64,000 nt of DNA from Actinostola sp. cb2023 (taxonomy: Eukaryota; Cnidaria; Anthozoa; Actiniaria; Actinostolidae). Numbering within the stretch: position 1 is the first letter of the stretch; each line of letters begins with the position of its first letter. The position numbers and the translations under genes were made by a program. Location of the stretch: the NCBI GenBank assembly GCA_033675265.1, contig JAUJYZ010001261.1, positions 109,501-173,500 of the forward strand, in the 5' to 3' direction. The notes below the pieces were generated by a model, which was not told the DNA's origin, ran no database searches, and worked only from the letters and a program-made list of their open reading frames with translations. Positions 1 to 12,101 of this stretch are shown one piece after another.

Positions 1-274
1 TTCAGGTTCATCGAAACAGGAGATGACAGCTATTTGCATGGGTTCATACAAATCTGAATTTTATTGCTCGTGACAAAAGCACAAAAATATATCTCAGAAA
101 AGAACGCCATTCCCTCACCGCCGGGTAAATGAAGCTGTAGCGCTAGAATCACAACTGTGCACACTGGGCTTCATCACCAAGTATTTTTATTTGGAATTCA
201 TTATTTAATTTATTACATGAGATAGTAATTTACTTTTGTTGGATGTTTAATAATAATGTTTACAACTGAGCAAA

Positions 275-1410
275 TTAATGTCCTGATGCTCTTCCTCCAC
301 GGGCTATGACGACTGGAATCACCTTCTCCAGATGACCAATATACTTCCTGCACTTGGCAGGAGTGACTGTCTTCCAGAACTGCTGAATCCCATTGAGCAG
401 TTCCTCCTTTAATCTAGGCTTGACAAATCAGCGTAAGTAGTTTTTCAGTTCATGCCAAAGCATCTCTATCGGATTTAAATCCGGACTTTCAGCTGGTGTT
501 GAATCGCCTCAACGTAAAACTGCGACCGCATGATACCAGTGAAGATGAGTATCTTTGTAGCACCCTTTTTAGAGATTCCGGCCCACACATGAACTTTGTA
601 GGGCTGCTTGGCCTTCGGTTTCAGCTTAGTTGGCATTCCTTTCTTGGTTAAGCATATGCATCCATGACACTCAAGGTGGATGGAGCTTTCGTCGGTAAAA
701 ATGACGTCGTCGAAGGTTTCATTATTACGGGCGCACGATTCTGCAAAGGATAATCTGGCTACTCTGTTCGTCTCTCTGACAATTTAGCAGTATCTTGGCC
801 CCGTCTTACGCCAACCAAGCTTGTAGCGGATTCTCTTGCTGCTTGTCTTTGATGGTGTGATGCCAAACTCCTCGTGAAACAGACGCTGTAGTCCTGTTTA
901 ACAAAGTACATATCGTTTTGGTTACATTACAAAACACCCAAATTGATTTAAAAAACAACATGTTACACACTGAGACTAATAAAAAACATGTTACATACCG
1001 ATGGAGGTCAACTCATCATTTTCTTCTAATTTGCGGTCAATGAAATCGCAATGAACTTGAGACAAGTAAGGTGATCGACCCTTGTTTGGCTGATACAGCT
1101 GTGGAATGGCCAGTGCGAAATTTCTTGAATAGCTTGCTCACAGTTCTTCTATCAATTCTAATTCCTTTGTCTGTGTAAAGCTTATGCACAGTCGAAGCAA
1201 CGTTTTTTCTGTTGTTTTAAGACAAAGAACGGGGTTGACGCTGCCGTCAGTAGCGATGTTTATTGTATTAACTGAATTGTGATGCAAGAATGTCAGGAAT
1301 GCATTTTCCTTTGAAATCGCCTCTGGCTTTAATATACCATAGGGAATATTCCGGCAGAGTCAGCCGCTTTTTGTTGGTCGCGCCCCAAATCCTTGTTTAG
1401 CCCATTTATG
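275..1410 (-). pseudogene. Tc1/mariner-like transposase, internally deleted
   Basis: Reverse-strand reading gives the Tc1/mariner order: a helix-turn-helix end (EENDELTS), then an intron-like gap (about 1008 to 902, GTATGT...AACAG), then FDDVIFTDESSIH, which holds the first catalytic Asp. Next come KAKQPYKVHVWAGIS and finally SPDLNPIEMLWHELK, which holds the third acidic residue. The segment that should hold the second catalytic Asp (the QDNDPKH region of the family) is missing between YVEAIQH and the SPDLNPIE motif, where the frame also changes. A stop follows KNYLR. The C-terminal ARGGRASGH end and stop lie at about 275. The 5' limit is uncertain and no terminal repeats were identified. It is a dead copy. 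Confidence 0.8.
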
Positions 1411-2028
1411 AGCGATGACCGTTGGTGAATTACAAGTGAGACAGACTTATAGAATCAATTCGATTTTGAACATATTTGTTAAGCATGTTGAACAGTTAAA
1501 AGCATCTAGAATATGATTCATGTGAAACGTCAGGACCGTCAGGAGCCCCTGGAAACGTTGACTCGATATATGAAACAAAAGGATCGAAAATACAAAAGAA
1601 CGGGAACAAAAGATGGAGAGAGAGAGAACGCAAGAGAAAACAGTCTTCTAATTTGCATGTTATAGTAGCTAATCAAATAGTGGCTCTACTTTTCTTAAAG
1701 GCTGCTTGTTTGATTGATTCAAGAACGAATCTTCCCTAACACTATGGACAAGCAATTGTTTAATGTTTAATAACTCTTTGTCAACTATACAACCTGATAT
1801 AACATAACATAAAATAAAATAGATACAATAATACACAATGAACAAAGAACTAAAACTAACGATGTTGACGGGATGGTGGCAGGGGGAAACTAAATTCCCA
1901 TTCAAAGGCTACCCTCCTAACATATAAGTAAGTAACAACAAAAAGATCAACAGAGAAAAAACAACAACAACAACAAAATGTAGATATAAAATGTATAAAA
2001 TGTAAATATGCAAAAATAGAAGTGAAAA
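1411..2028. other. Intergenic, nothing recognised
   Basis: AT-rich sequence with short A-rich runs near 1930-2010. No convincing coding, RNA or terminal-repeat structure was found. Confidence 0.4.
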
Positions 2029-2250
2029 TTGAGTCTAGATAAAATCCGAGAGATGAGGATGCAAGAAATCGACACTTTGAAAGAATTAGAGGAAAAGCTT
2101 AAGCAATCCTATGACATTGCTGCAAACCAGTCTTTAACATTAGATGCTCAACATGCATTTTACTGCATTGTTGCTAATTTTGAAGAGTTCAAGAAAAAGA
2201 TTATCACGAGATTGGAGTACATGGATTCTTTAGAAAAGGAATTGCAGTAG
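2029..2250 (+). CDS. Unidentified short ORF, possible coiled-coil exon
   Basis: An open frame of 73 codons, rich in Lys/Glu/Leu with heptad-like spacing (TLKELEEKLKQSY; EEFKKKIITRLEYMDSLEKE), reads like a coiled coil. No ATG begins it, and a splice-acceptor-like AG precedes the frame. It could be a terminal exon, because a TAG stop follows directly. No family is recognised. Chance is a real alternative at this length. Confidence 0.2.
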   Translation: MSLDKIREMRMQEIDTLKELEEKLKQSYDIAANQSLTLDAQHAFYCIVANFEEFKKKIITRLEYMDSLEKELQ

Positions 2251-2837
2251 AAGTTCCTTCTTTGTTTGAATGAAAAAACTGCTCTTTTATGAGCCACAAT
2301 ATTTAAGAAAAGGCATGGCTTATAAAGTGTTCTTATATACGGACCGATGTAGCGTTCTTCTCAAAACCCTTTTATTTTTCAACCTAAAAACGGCAAATTC
2401 AAACGGTTTAACGAACCGATCGGTCATTTATAAATCTTGAAACCTCAAACTAGTCATGTGCGAGAATTGTAGACAGTTTGATTGACACATGATGATGGTA
2501 CATGTATTGTGAACACGTGAGAATGGTTCGTGAGAATGCATGGGGGAACGCTTGCGACCTTTATAAAAATAGTCGGCGCAATTGCGGTTCTTAGTTGTTG
2601 CAATACTGGATCACAGTTATTTCATAGTTCTTGGTCGTTCGGATTGGATTAGTTTACAGCTTACAGCAATTTAACTGGCTGTTGTCAACTTGCGTGACGA
2701 AGTCTATACTAGTATTGTGTTCCTTGAACACCACCGAATTCCCACACAAAACGAAACTACTAGACAGGTTTATTCTTCCAATAGTTGTTTGTGGGTTGGT
2801 ATTGACATTTTTGTAGTTATATGAGTTTCCTCAACCC

Positions 2838-2892
2838 AAATTTATTGATCAACCAAGCTTTCGGGCTAATAGCCCATCATCAGGGTTAAAAT
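2838..2892 (-). ncRNA. Hammerhead-ribozyme-like core, left arm
   Basis: Reverse complement of the right-arm motif: CTGATGA (2883-2877), a GGGC/GCCC stem II with loop TATTA, then GAAA (2862-2859) followed by GCTT and GGTT. The AACC before CTGATGA can pair with the GGTT, giving a type I topology with a minimal stem III (AGCU). Activity is not shown. Very short stem III forms are known to need dimers. Confidence 0.6.
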
Positions 2893-3333
2893 AGTCAATC
2901 TTCAGTTACAATCAGCTGTTACAAACAAAAAACGCGTGTACAAACACATGCGCGCGCATAACGTAGCGCGTGCTAATCATATGCACAGACAAATAGAATG
3001 TAAACAATTACAGATAAGTAAATAAAATAAATAACATAATAGAAAAGATAAAAAATACTACAATGAGTTACATGATAAAACACAAATTACAAGCTAACAA
3101 TAACATTTGTTAATCAATAATTGTTTGGAAGAATTCTACTGCTATCTCTATTGGTGATCGAATTATTATTAATTAGTTATTATTAATCAGTTATTAATAG
3201 CTAAGAACACTAATCTGTAATTGTTTACATTCTATTTGTCTGTGCATATGATTAGCACGCGCTACGTTATGCGCGCGCATGTGTTTGTACACGCGTTTTT
3301 GTTTGTAACAGCTGATTGTAACTGAAGATTGAC

Positions 3334-3390
3334 TATTTTAACCCTGATGATGGGCTATTAGCCCGAAAGCTTGGTTGATCAATAAATTTG
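3334..3390 (+). ncRNA. Hammerhead-ribozyme-like core, right arm
   Basis: CTGATGA at 3344-3350, stem II GGGC-TATTA-GCCC, GAAA at 3365-3368, then a GCTT minimal stem III and GGTT (3373-3376). The GGTT can pair with AACC at 3340-3343 (stem I). A more distal TTGA/TCAA pairing extends stem I. The core nucleotides of the hammerhead (CUGANGA, GAAA) are intact. Confidence 0.65.
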
Positions 3391-3477
3391 GGTTGAGGAA
3401 ACTCATATAACTACAAAAAAGGTTTATTCTTGCTGTTAATTGCAGTATTTGTTACAAGAAAATATTAGTGAAAGTTC

Positions 3478-3625
3478 TGCTCGCGAATCGATCGCGAACA
3501 CTGATTATCGCGATGAAATCGCGGTCAAAATGCGAGCAGCTCGCGAGTATTTCGCGAGCAAGGTGCGAACAAATCGCGAGCAGACGGTACAATCTGCTCG
3601 CGATTTGCTCGCGAACAAATGTACA
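3478..3625. repeat. Cluster of TCGCGA palindromes
   Basis: Eight TCGCGA hexamers and several partial matches (GCTCGCGA, TTCGCGAG) occur within about 140 bp. They lie directly beyond the foldback element in otherwise AT-rich DNA. All three frames on parts of both strands stay open here because the motif avoids stops, so the ORFs over this stretch are probably by-products. Confidence 0.6.
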
Positions 3626-3928
3626 TATCTTTCTGTGCTGCACTGTAAATAGATATTGTTATATTTAACTTTTTATTTATTTACAGAAAAAGGCATACAC
3701 CGCAAATGAAGGTGTAATTAAACTTCATTGTAAAATGATGTCTAGTTTATTTGGAGACTTATAGGTGTTTTTTTTAAATAAATATTAATAAATAGTTGAA
3801 ATACAAATTTCAAGTCATTTTAAAGCAGCCTGGTTTCATTACTATTCATTTGTGGTGTAGATTCAATTATTTAATAATCACAATTATTGTTACTTTAGCT
3901 TCTTTTTGGCTCATGCACTTATATCCCA

Positions 3929-5512
3929 TTAATCCAAGTAATATTGAAAGTAAAAGTTATCTACCTTATCTTTGGCTTCCTGAAAAAAAAAATATTTCAA
4001 AAGGAATCCTGGTACAAACAAAGAGATCATCTCTCATATAGCTAAACAAGTCACACCAGTCTAGGCTTGTCAGTGCTAGCTGGCTTTGGACTTGATAATA
4101 ATAAATGTCATTGGTTTTTAAATTATACTCATTAGTGACTGGGTTCTTTCTGAGATATCTTACATTTGCAAAGTCTGTCTCCCCCTCCTTCACCACCTTG
4201 ATTTCTAGTAGTCCAAAAGGATTGTATCCATTGTGAGCTGCTTGAGGGTCATACACCTTGTGATCAGGGCTACACCCAAGCCATGGACATTTAGGGTTAA
4301 TAATTAGCCCTGATGGAAATAAATTTACACCATCATCCTTCGCTGACTTTGCATAGATCATTGCTGCCTGAGGTTCCATATCATTCCCCCTCCTCATAGG
4401 TGCAGTTACTACCTGACGGCTTGGGTTGAGCTGGGTAGCCAAGGTTTCAAAGTTTGTCACTCTGTGTGCTGCTCTACCGAATTTACTGGCAGTTATCCTA
4501 TATTTACGTAACAGGTGCCAGAGGTTGCTTGCACCCTGAGTTACAGTTCTTTCTTGCAGTGAAAGTGATGTTTCTTTGGTGACCGCCAGTGCATCTAGGG
4601 CTGCCTGCTTCTTCTGGCTAAGACAGATAGACACATTGTTGTTGAATCTATTCTCAGAAGTGTCCAGTGGTAGCTCAGGGAATGCAGTGCACGTGAAGTC
4701 ATTAATAATGTATTCCTGTGACAACTTTTGTTGGTAAGAGAGCACACATCCTTTGGGAACATTACCATATTTGCATGGCACAAATGGAATACTGGCAAGC
4801 TTGTCTACACTTGGAATAACAGTTGCTATAGGGTTAATGTCATTGCAATATTCATTTGTCAGTGTTCCATACATCTTTGCTGGAGAGTACAGATTGCTCT
4901 TTATAAATTTACTGTAGTCAGCCCCTATTTGTGGTTTCTTGACCAAAATATCTTGTATTTCCTTTTGTTCAATTTTATTTTCTCTTGGAATGCTCCACCG
5001 TTGTTTCATGCTTGTGCACGTCAAGTCATCAGGGAGTGATTTCAAACCACGTTGTTTGCAGTGATCCAGGTAGTATAGAAGGCCTATAACATGGTTGCAG
5101 TATCCACTCAATCCAGCAACACACGAACATCTTCCAGCCAACGACTTATCAGCCAACTTTATTGTTGCTTCCAGAGAATGCGGGGTTTAATTTTTTCTCA
5201 TGGACCTGTAGCATCTTGAGATCACGGTAGCAGAATCCAATGTGTTGGTTACTTAAAGAGATAATAAATACACAATAAGGTTTTGAAAACATTTTAGTTT
5301 AGCGTGATTCAATCAGTTAAAATACACACCTTTGATATCGTAAAAATATCCTGGTTCCGCAAAAAAACTTGTATGCGTTTGAAGTGTTTTGGCAGCCAGA
5401 ATTGTCCTTTGCATACTGTTCGACAATAGCAAACGGTAACTCCGGAAAGGAAGGAAGATCTTGGGTAATGTCTTGAGTTTGATCGCGGCCTGTAGCGTTT
5501 GACGCTGTCGAG
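3929..5512 (-). pseudogene. SWIM zinc finger-YqaJ exonuclease-like gene
   Basis: The main frame runs 5156 to 3966. A SWIM finger opens it (CSCVAGLSGYCNH, CxCx(n)CxH). A YqaJ/lambda-exonuclease-like PD-(D/E)xK nuclease follows: KYRITASKFGRA, GNDMEPQA, CPWLGCSPD, LLEIKVVKEG (the ExK pair) and YYYQVQSQL (QxQ). The domain is known from phage recombinases. In anthozoans it forms large repetitive families whose role is unclear. The frame breaks at an A10 run near 3990. Beyond it, the expected ending EAKDKVDNFYF continues in another frame to a stop at 3929. An in-frame stop precedes the SWIM domain near 5180. A probable upstream exon lies at about 5512-5330 (DLPSFPELPFAIVEQYAKD, ending at a GT donor). 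Confidence 0.75.
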
Positions 5513-5563
5513 TAAATTATGACGAAGTTTAGTCAAAGTTTTCGATGCTATAAAAAGCATTTG

Positions 5564-5607
5564 TATCATTTTCTCCCTGGTTTAGTATCGTTTTCTCCCT
5601 GGTTTAG
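5564..5607 (+). repeat. 22-bp tandem duplication
   Basis: Two adjacent 22-bp units, TATCRTTTTCTCCCTGGTTTAG, differ at one base. Confidence 0.85.
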
Positions 5608-7280
5608 GAGCATCACGAGTTTGAACATCATTATAGGAATTAAAACAGTTTCGTTAGATTAGATAAACGGGCAACAAGCCGTTTTACAAGCCGTTGTTTG
5701 AAGTACATACCTTGCGGTGTCGCCATGTTGTTCGTGTCGAAGCGTTAAAACCTTGCATCAACGATGGCCAAATCTTCTCTAAAAACCTGCTTTTTTGAGA
5801 GAAAACTTGAAGCGAAATATAGTACATGCAAGTCTTTTAGAGATGAACGGAATTAGAGCTTTAAAACGAAGAAATCTTTTGTGTAAAACCGCACGTGCTT
5901 GACCTCAAATTGGCTTTTGTTTACTGTAGAGCTTGCTCTCCAGCATGGTGTAACTATGCGGTATCCAAGCACGTGACCTCTAGCTGCAAAGGGCCTATTA
6001 AGGCTCTGATCAACAGGAGACATTCTTCACAAACAAATATTGCTCAAAACAACTGAAATATCGCTCAAATGACCTCATATGTTGAGTAAATTGATGAAAT
6101 AATGGGGATCAAAGCAAATTACGAGAAGTTTAAGAAGAGAAACATGCTATCAGTATCGCACATGAGTATCGCACAACTGACACGATTGAAATCTAAACGA
6201 AGTCAATGTCTTCTATACTTTGTACCGTTGTAATTGTGTGTTGTGGTAAGCTTATAACACTGATAGATCTTTATTTTGCTGTTTGAAATCGGTTCAGTTT
6301 TAAGTAAATCACTGATTTGAATGCCCAGAATGCAGGAACGGTGAGTTGATACATGCATGCAGTTAAGAGAACAGTTGTGAGGTTGTCAGACACCGAGCCG
6401 AGGTACCATATTTACACTTCATCCAAACACTGTTTCATCACTCTGCGATCTCTAGTTTATATATACGCTATTTGTATTTGTATGGATATATTTATGGTAC
6501 CAAATAAACTATGTCATTGTCATTCATGATTCGCTGAGTTTGTGAAATCGCAGTACTGAAATTGCAAGGAAAGCATATATAGTTCTACCGAGTCACATAA
6601 CGATCGCACTAAGATATCTATATTTATTTCAAATAGGCTGCATTTCAGTTAGAAGCCAGAATTCACGCTAGTCGGACGGAGTAGAGTAGAAGAAAATATT
6701 GAAGTGGTTTGGGAAAACAGCTACCGACTAAGCTGCTGATGAACTTGGACTATGAAACAGAAGGATCAACACAAGCACAGTGTATTTACGGCTTTGCCGA
6801 TGAAACTCGAAATGATGCAACAACCACAAAACACATTCCCTTTAAGTCTTGGACTGGTTTCATATTAGAATTATAAACATTATCGAACCCAGAAATATCC
6901 GACCGTGAAGGTCAATGCTTGAAATTTACATGACACTTCACCGCAGCTGAATTGAACATGATCGAACATCGGCACTTGACTGGCTTTACGAAATAAATCA
7001 CAACACTCAAAATATGAAGTAATCTTTATTAGTTTCATTTTATACATCGTATGCACATCAATATAAATGTATTTAGGATATGTTATCGAAACAACCCAGG
7101 TGTTATCGAAATGACAGGTGACAAAACGACCGAATATCGACACAAAATGTGTGATAGAAACCGCTAGCAAACAGCTTCGCAAAGTTTCAGCTCTTCAAAG
7201 TCCGAAAAAATGAAATTACCATTGAGAAATTGCAATCGTAATCTAATCCGTAAAATGACAATTCAGAACCAGAAATTTAC
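5608..7280. other. Non-coding stretch, nothing firmly recognised
   Basis: Contains short ORFs only. The segment ending near 6530 (AAATAAACTATGTCATTGTC) resembles the 3' end of a retroposon but has no clear tail. Confidence 0.35.
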
Positions 7281-7658
7281 CATTACATATGAAATGAATA
7301 GTGGGATGTTTCAGTGTTTTGTGATTTGAGCTTCGCATTTGCGAGTTATAAAGGTTTGAAATCGTGATATGCTAATTCGGTGACGTCAAAGGAGGCATCA
7401 TTTATTATACAAAAGCGCCCCTTTGCAAATCATTGACATTTTTTAATCTGGAAAAAAGTTTTCTACAACTTATATAAACGATGTTAAACTTTTTTTCTAT
7501 TTCAGAAAAGAATGCTACTTGAAAAAAGATAAATAAGTTACAGCAAATTCCTCCTTTGACGTCACCGATATCACGATTTCATACCTTTATAACTCGCAAA
7601 TGCGAAGCTCAAATCACAAAATACTGAAACAATCCCACTATTCACTTCATATGTAATC
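7281..7658. mobile_element. Palindromic MITE, copy 1 (~120-bp inverted arms)
   Basis: The left arm starts CATTACATATGAA. It runs through TTTGTGATTTGAGCTTCGCA and GAGTTATAAAGGTTTGAAAT to GACGTCAAAGGAGG. The right arm is its diverged reverse complement, ending CTTCATATGTAAT. A second copy in inverted orientation is at 14687-14982. It is non-coding and its superfamily is not determined. Confidence 0.8.
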
Positions 7659-7683
7659 GATTTTCAAAATACAAAAATAAGCT

Positions 7684-8455
7684 TCATAAGCACTTTAAAA
7701 CCACTTCAACCTGGAATACGGTGATCTGATGTTGGCACATTCGGAGTAACATCCAAATCTTATCCATGGTAAAAGCAGCTGAGAACACAACCTCGTCTGG
7801 TTGAAGCCATTTTTGCTTTAATTGTCCAAGAAAGCTGATTGCACTGGGACGTCTTCCATATATACTTATTTCGTGAAATGTGTGCATGCTTTTGGTAGAG
7901 GCCAGGGATCTTGCTTTCTCAGAATGATCCGCATAGACCCGGTTGGATAAATGCTCCAGGAGAGATATTGGAGGGGATGAATAAACCTGTTGCTTGCGAT
8001 GCAGCAATGATTTCGTTTGCCAGCCCTGTATCGATGACTTCAACTTCATCATAAGATGATCAGTGCCCCATTCTGTTGAGCATAATGATGACCTGCTTTG
8101 ATCCTGTCAGGTGCCGAAGTGAAATTCCAAGGGTGACATGCTTTGGCAGTTTGATAACTGAATGAGACGCGCAGTGGATGTGACCCTGTGCAACCATCAA
8201 CACTTTCCTCTCGTCTGCACTGTTGGTACACGACTCGCTTTTGGGGTCATCATCCTTTAACTTCTCGCCTGTTACGATCCATCTCAAGAGCCAATAGAGC
8301 GTTTGGGGGATAAGTGCTTTTGATGTCTCAAGGTTAAGTGTGCTAGTATCAAGGGGTTGAATAGAGATACCCTGGCATTTGTTTATATCAGCGACATAGA
8401 TACTTTTCATGAGCTCTGTCGGGCCACAGTTGTGTGCTTTTCTTGGCTGTGTCAT
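7684..8455 (-). pseudogene. Broken repetitive ORF of unknown family
   Basis: Starting at 8455 the frame reads about 131 residues and includes LRHLTGSKQVIIMLNRMGH. After an in-frame TGA, the same frame continues with SSYDEVEVIDTGLANEII and IPSNISPGAFIQ until another stop near 7945. The chain RMGH-stop-SSYDEVEVIDT shows one former protein inactivated by a stop, probably at a Cys codon. I have the impression of similar strings in many anthozoan predicted proteins, but I cannot name a domain. Confidence 0.5.
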
Positions 8456-11400
8456 TGTAGATGTTCGATTGATGTGTGTACCATTAATTACATCTAGTAG
8501 TGAAATGTCACTGAAAAAACAACAACTTCCGGCTTAAAACGACATGGTGGCTGATGGAATACCAGGCTCTCTTTATAGTGCGACATCAGTCGTTCTTTGA
8601 GCTTTTGCTTTAAATGCTTTGCTTTTTATGAAACTCGGTCACGTGACAAATACGTTTTTGACCCTAATCTTTGTCAATATGACGTGAAATTTCAATTTTT
8701 CTTCGAATAACTAAACTTTACTGTATTCTCTAAACACTTCATAAGTTTCAGCCGTCTAACTTCACCATACGCTGAGAAAGTTTCATTTTGACATTTTGCG
8801 CCTCGTGGACCAATGTGCGGCGCACTTTAGTGGTGCACTTTTCCGTGAGGCAGTCGGATTTTACCCTTCGACAGTACATCGCCAAGCGCTCGGCAAATCT
8901 AAACTATGCTCACTAAACATAAGTCAAAACATCTACAATATACTTATATTTGTTTTCTTTTTTGACTTCTGTAACGTATTTGTGTTGTATTTTGATTTTT
9001 ATCGATTAAAATGCTTCAAAATCAACGCATTGTGTTTTATAAATGCTGAATAGTCTCAATATTTAGTACTGCACAATACATTTTTGCTATTACTATATCA
9101 GTACTTGAACCGCAAAATGACAAACAAACGTATTTGGTGCATTTTGAAGTGTACTTAATTGAGTTTTGGTGATTTTGATACTGTACTGCCCCTCTTTATC
9201 TTGTTTTGAGCATCAAAAATGCTAGTCCCCTCTCTATTTGCACCAACCCCTCTCCCCCTCTAATTAATGACCAGTCCCTGTTAAAGAGGAAGTGTCACAC
9301 TGTAGTGAAATACATTGCATCAAATTTCTTAATTAATACAGTCACAGTAGTTAATATTTAACAATACAGGCTAGTTTTATGGTTTCATTTAATAAAACAG
9401 TGATTGCATATTAATTAAACCTCTCAGTAATCTTGATCACTGTACCTCATTTCCAGAAACAATTTTAAGAACCTCTTAAGAACATCTTCAGCCTGATTTC
9501 TCACTAAGCACCCGATATATAAGAAACACATCAGCCTGAACTTCAAAATCACTTGTTCTTTTATGCGGGTGTTTACACAGTGTGAAAAGACAGATTTAGT
9601 CGAGCTTAAAGGTAGTGTAAAGACAGCGTAATCCTGGCATTTAAGCTACTTTAAGCCAGATTTACGATGCGTAAAGCTCGAGCTTTACTGCAAGGTAAGA
9701 GCCTTTTTCATCTTTCTTTTGGTATCTTCATCACATTCATTCTTCTCCAAAGTGTCTAGTCGTCTTTGCATTTTCTACAGTGAACCAAAGGATGAAAATA
9801 TTAATTGACCTTATTGTAAATTTATTATTATTATCATCATATTTAAACAGGGAAACCTCACTCGTCAAATATGATTTTCAGGGAGCCCTAATTAATACAC
9901 TTGTAGTAAAACATGTCATCATGCAGAAGGTCTATTGGAGCATCAACGCCGCCGATACTATTACACCCGTACAATAAAAAATATCTCTGGCATAACTATC
10001 GATCGTGTACTTTGAAGGCAATACAGAAAAAATAGGCAGTCAAGGACTGCATGTGGCTACTGTAAAAAAAAAAGAAAAAGTGGTAGTCTATAACTACATG
10101 TAGGTACTGCGGTTTTGAAATGTAGAAGAAATGTGTAGTTGGATTGATTCCTCTGTTGAACTAGTATGTTTCAACTATCTGCCGAAACTTGTTATTTGGT
10201 TCTATATAATGCTAATTTAATTGAAAACAATTGTGACAGTAAACAAATAATGAACAACAACAGTTTTTAATAACAATCAATATCAACAGCATCGATCGTT
10301 ATCGATCGTAATCGAATATTAACATTAATTTAACAATGTTCTGTATATTTAGCAAACTCAATTTTGATAACAATAATTGCGACCAGTGAGCGAGCCCCAG
10401 CGAGCGAACTGGAAGCAACACTAATCTTTGGTTGGGCTTCCTGTGTTTCAGATGCCAGCTCGATTCTCGATTTGTGTTTTTCATTCCGTTTGGAGATATT
10501 TTTTTCCACGTGACTTTTGCCCTGACGTCATATATCGTACGTTCCCGTCGTTCATTTGGGCATTTGTGACTCATCCCGTGCTTAGAGTGGATTCGAAGCC
10601 TTTTTTTTGGTCATACTTTATAATCCCATTCTTCGATGGAATTAAAGATCTTCATTTATTGTTGACGATCGCTTCATATTAGCGACATATTGAGGGGAAG
10701 GCAATGTTCTCTTATTAGTCTTTCAGCTCTGTTTTGTGCTAAGTCGCTGCACTGATTGCCACTGTGGACAACATAAGTAGTCGATCGAATCCTAGTACCG
10801 TATAAATGCTCTTGGAAACCAGGTCATCCCAGATGCAGAGACGTTGTCACTGAATATTATCTGCCTAACAGCTCGTTCGTTTATCGTGCCGCCAACTGTA
10901 CCAAACCAGTTCCCTACTGAAGAATTACTAGTGATTGGCAACTGCAACGTATTTTATTCTAAATTCAAGATATAGGTGTTCATATAAGTGTAGCACTGAA
11001 AAATCGATAAAGCATGTACATTGATAAAGAAAAAAATGTGATGTTGATTTTTATTGATTGATAATAATGTCGGGTATGTATCATGTTTAATATTCTTATT
11101 GTATTGTCTTTGTTATTCTTTCTTTAAGCGTAGATGGCTTTAATAGATTTCTAAAACTGTTCAGGTGGTTATGTACAAGGGCTTGCAATATAGCCTCCTA
11201 TGTAACATGACGGCGGAAATCACATCTCTGTAAAAATCAACCAATCAGAATGGACCGTTACCACGGCTGAAATGGACAAGAAACGATCGCGAAATCAAAA
11301 CATTTTTACGTGCATGGAGGATTGTCAAACCACCGAGTGAATAAAATTCAAGAATCAGAATCTGTAGCACGTGTATATCTCAAAAGCCTGATGAAAAGAA

Positions 11401-11956
11401 AGCATAAGAGTGTCCGCAGTTTACTGGGAAGAGAAACAATTCACATAAACAGTTGCAGAGTAATTGTTACATATCGATATTATATCAAATGCGCGTGTTT
11501 GAAATATTGGGCTACCTGTGCTGCTAAATATAGTATTTGTCTTGGTTTTCGGAGGTCGCAATTTTTGACCTATGGTTAGCCTAGTAATAATAATAAGGTC
11601 TTAAGCTTTAACTTTGACTTTGCCTAGCTATTATATGAAAACATTGAGTATAATAAATAGTATCTCTAATTTGAAGATAAGTTTACACTCTAATATACTA
11701 TGATTTTATGCTATTTTGCACAAGAAACCAGACACATCTCTCATGTGTAAATATTTTTTCAGGTTTCACAGGCTCACCACCCTTGTTTGAGTATTGGGCT
11801 TCCTGTGTCTTATTTGATCGATACAGTGTATGGCCGTAAATTCACTTCTAGAATCCTGTCCTTTTGATATCTTGCATTTCTAAAACTGCTTTCAAAATAA
11901 AGATGAATATCTACTTGAGTCCTGTGTGTCATTTATTTAGCGATTAGAACGGCTTT
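8456..11956. other. Long non-coding stretch
   Basis: Only short, unsupported ORFs. The phrase TTGGGCTTCCTGTG or a close variant occurs near 10431, 11512 and 11803, and again near 23843, which suggests fragments of a dispersed repeat. No coding or RNA gene was identified. Confidence 0.35.
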
Positions 11957-12101
11957 TAGAGTGCAAATTAGAAAAGCTTGAAAACTAAATAACTAATTAG
12001 TACTAAATAGCACTAATGAAACAATAGAAAACAATAGAAATATCACTATTTAGTACTATTTAAAGTTGGTACTATTTCACGCTTTTCTAAATTGCACTCT
12101 A
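11957..12101. mobile_element. MITE, TAGAGTGCAA family, copy 1
   Basis: 145 bp with ~21-bp inverted ends, TAGAGTGCAAATTAGAAAAG / CTTTTCTAAATTGCACTCTA. The interior is AT-rich and built from ACTAAATAG/CTATTTAGT palindromes. A second copy is at 32766-32930. No clear target duplication was seen. Confidence 0.85.

Larger units (their letters stand above)
2808..3419. mobile_element. Foldback element with ~207-bp inverted arms, Penelope/retrozyme-like
   Basis: The left arm (2808-3017) and right arm (3213-3419) are near-perfect reverse complements, differing by about one indel. They enclose an AT-rich 195-bp centre. Each arm carries a hammerhead-like core, annotated separately, in inverted orientation. 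The arms end in TTTTTGTAG / CTACAAAAA. The phrase AGGTTTATTCTT occurs both just outside the right end (3419-3430) and upstream of the left end (2765-2776), so the true left boundary may lie some 30 bp further out. Hammerhead cores of this type are known from Penelope-like element terminal repeats and from metazoan retrozymes. No reverse transcriptase is present. Confidence 0.75.

Noticed and set aside
3440..3668. Overlapping small ORFs on both strands at 3.5 kb
   Set aside because: Explained by the TCGCGA-rich composition, which avoids stops. No homology is recognisable.
11310..11579. 89-codon plus-strand ORF
   Set aside because: Some basic, protein-like stretches, but no domain, neighbouring exon or clear gene signal.
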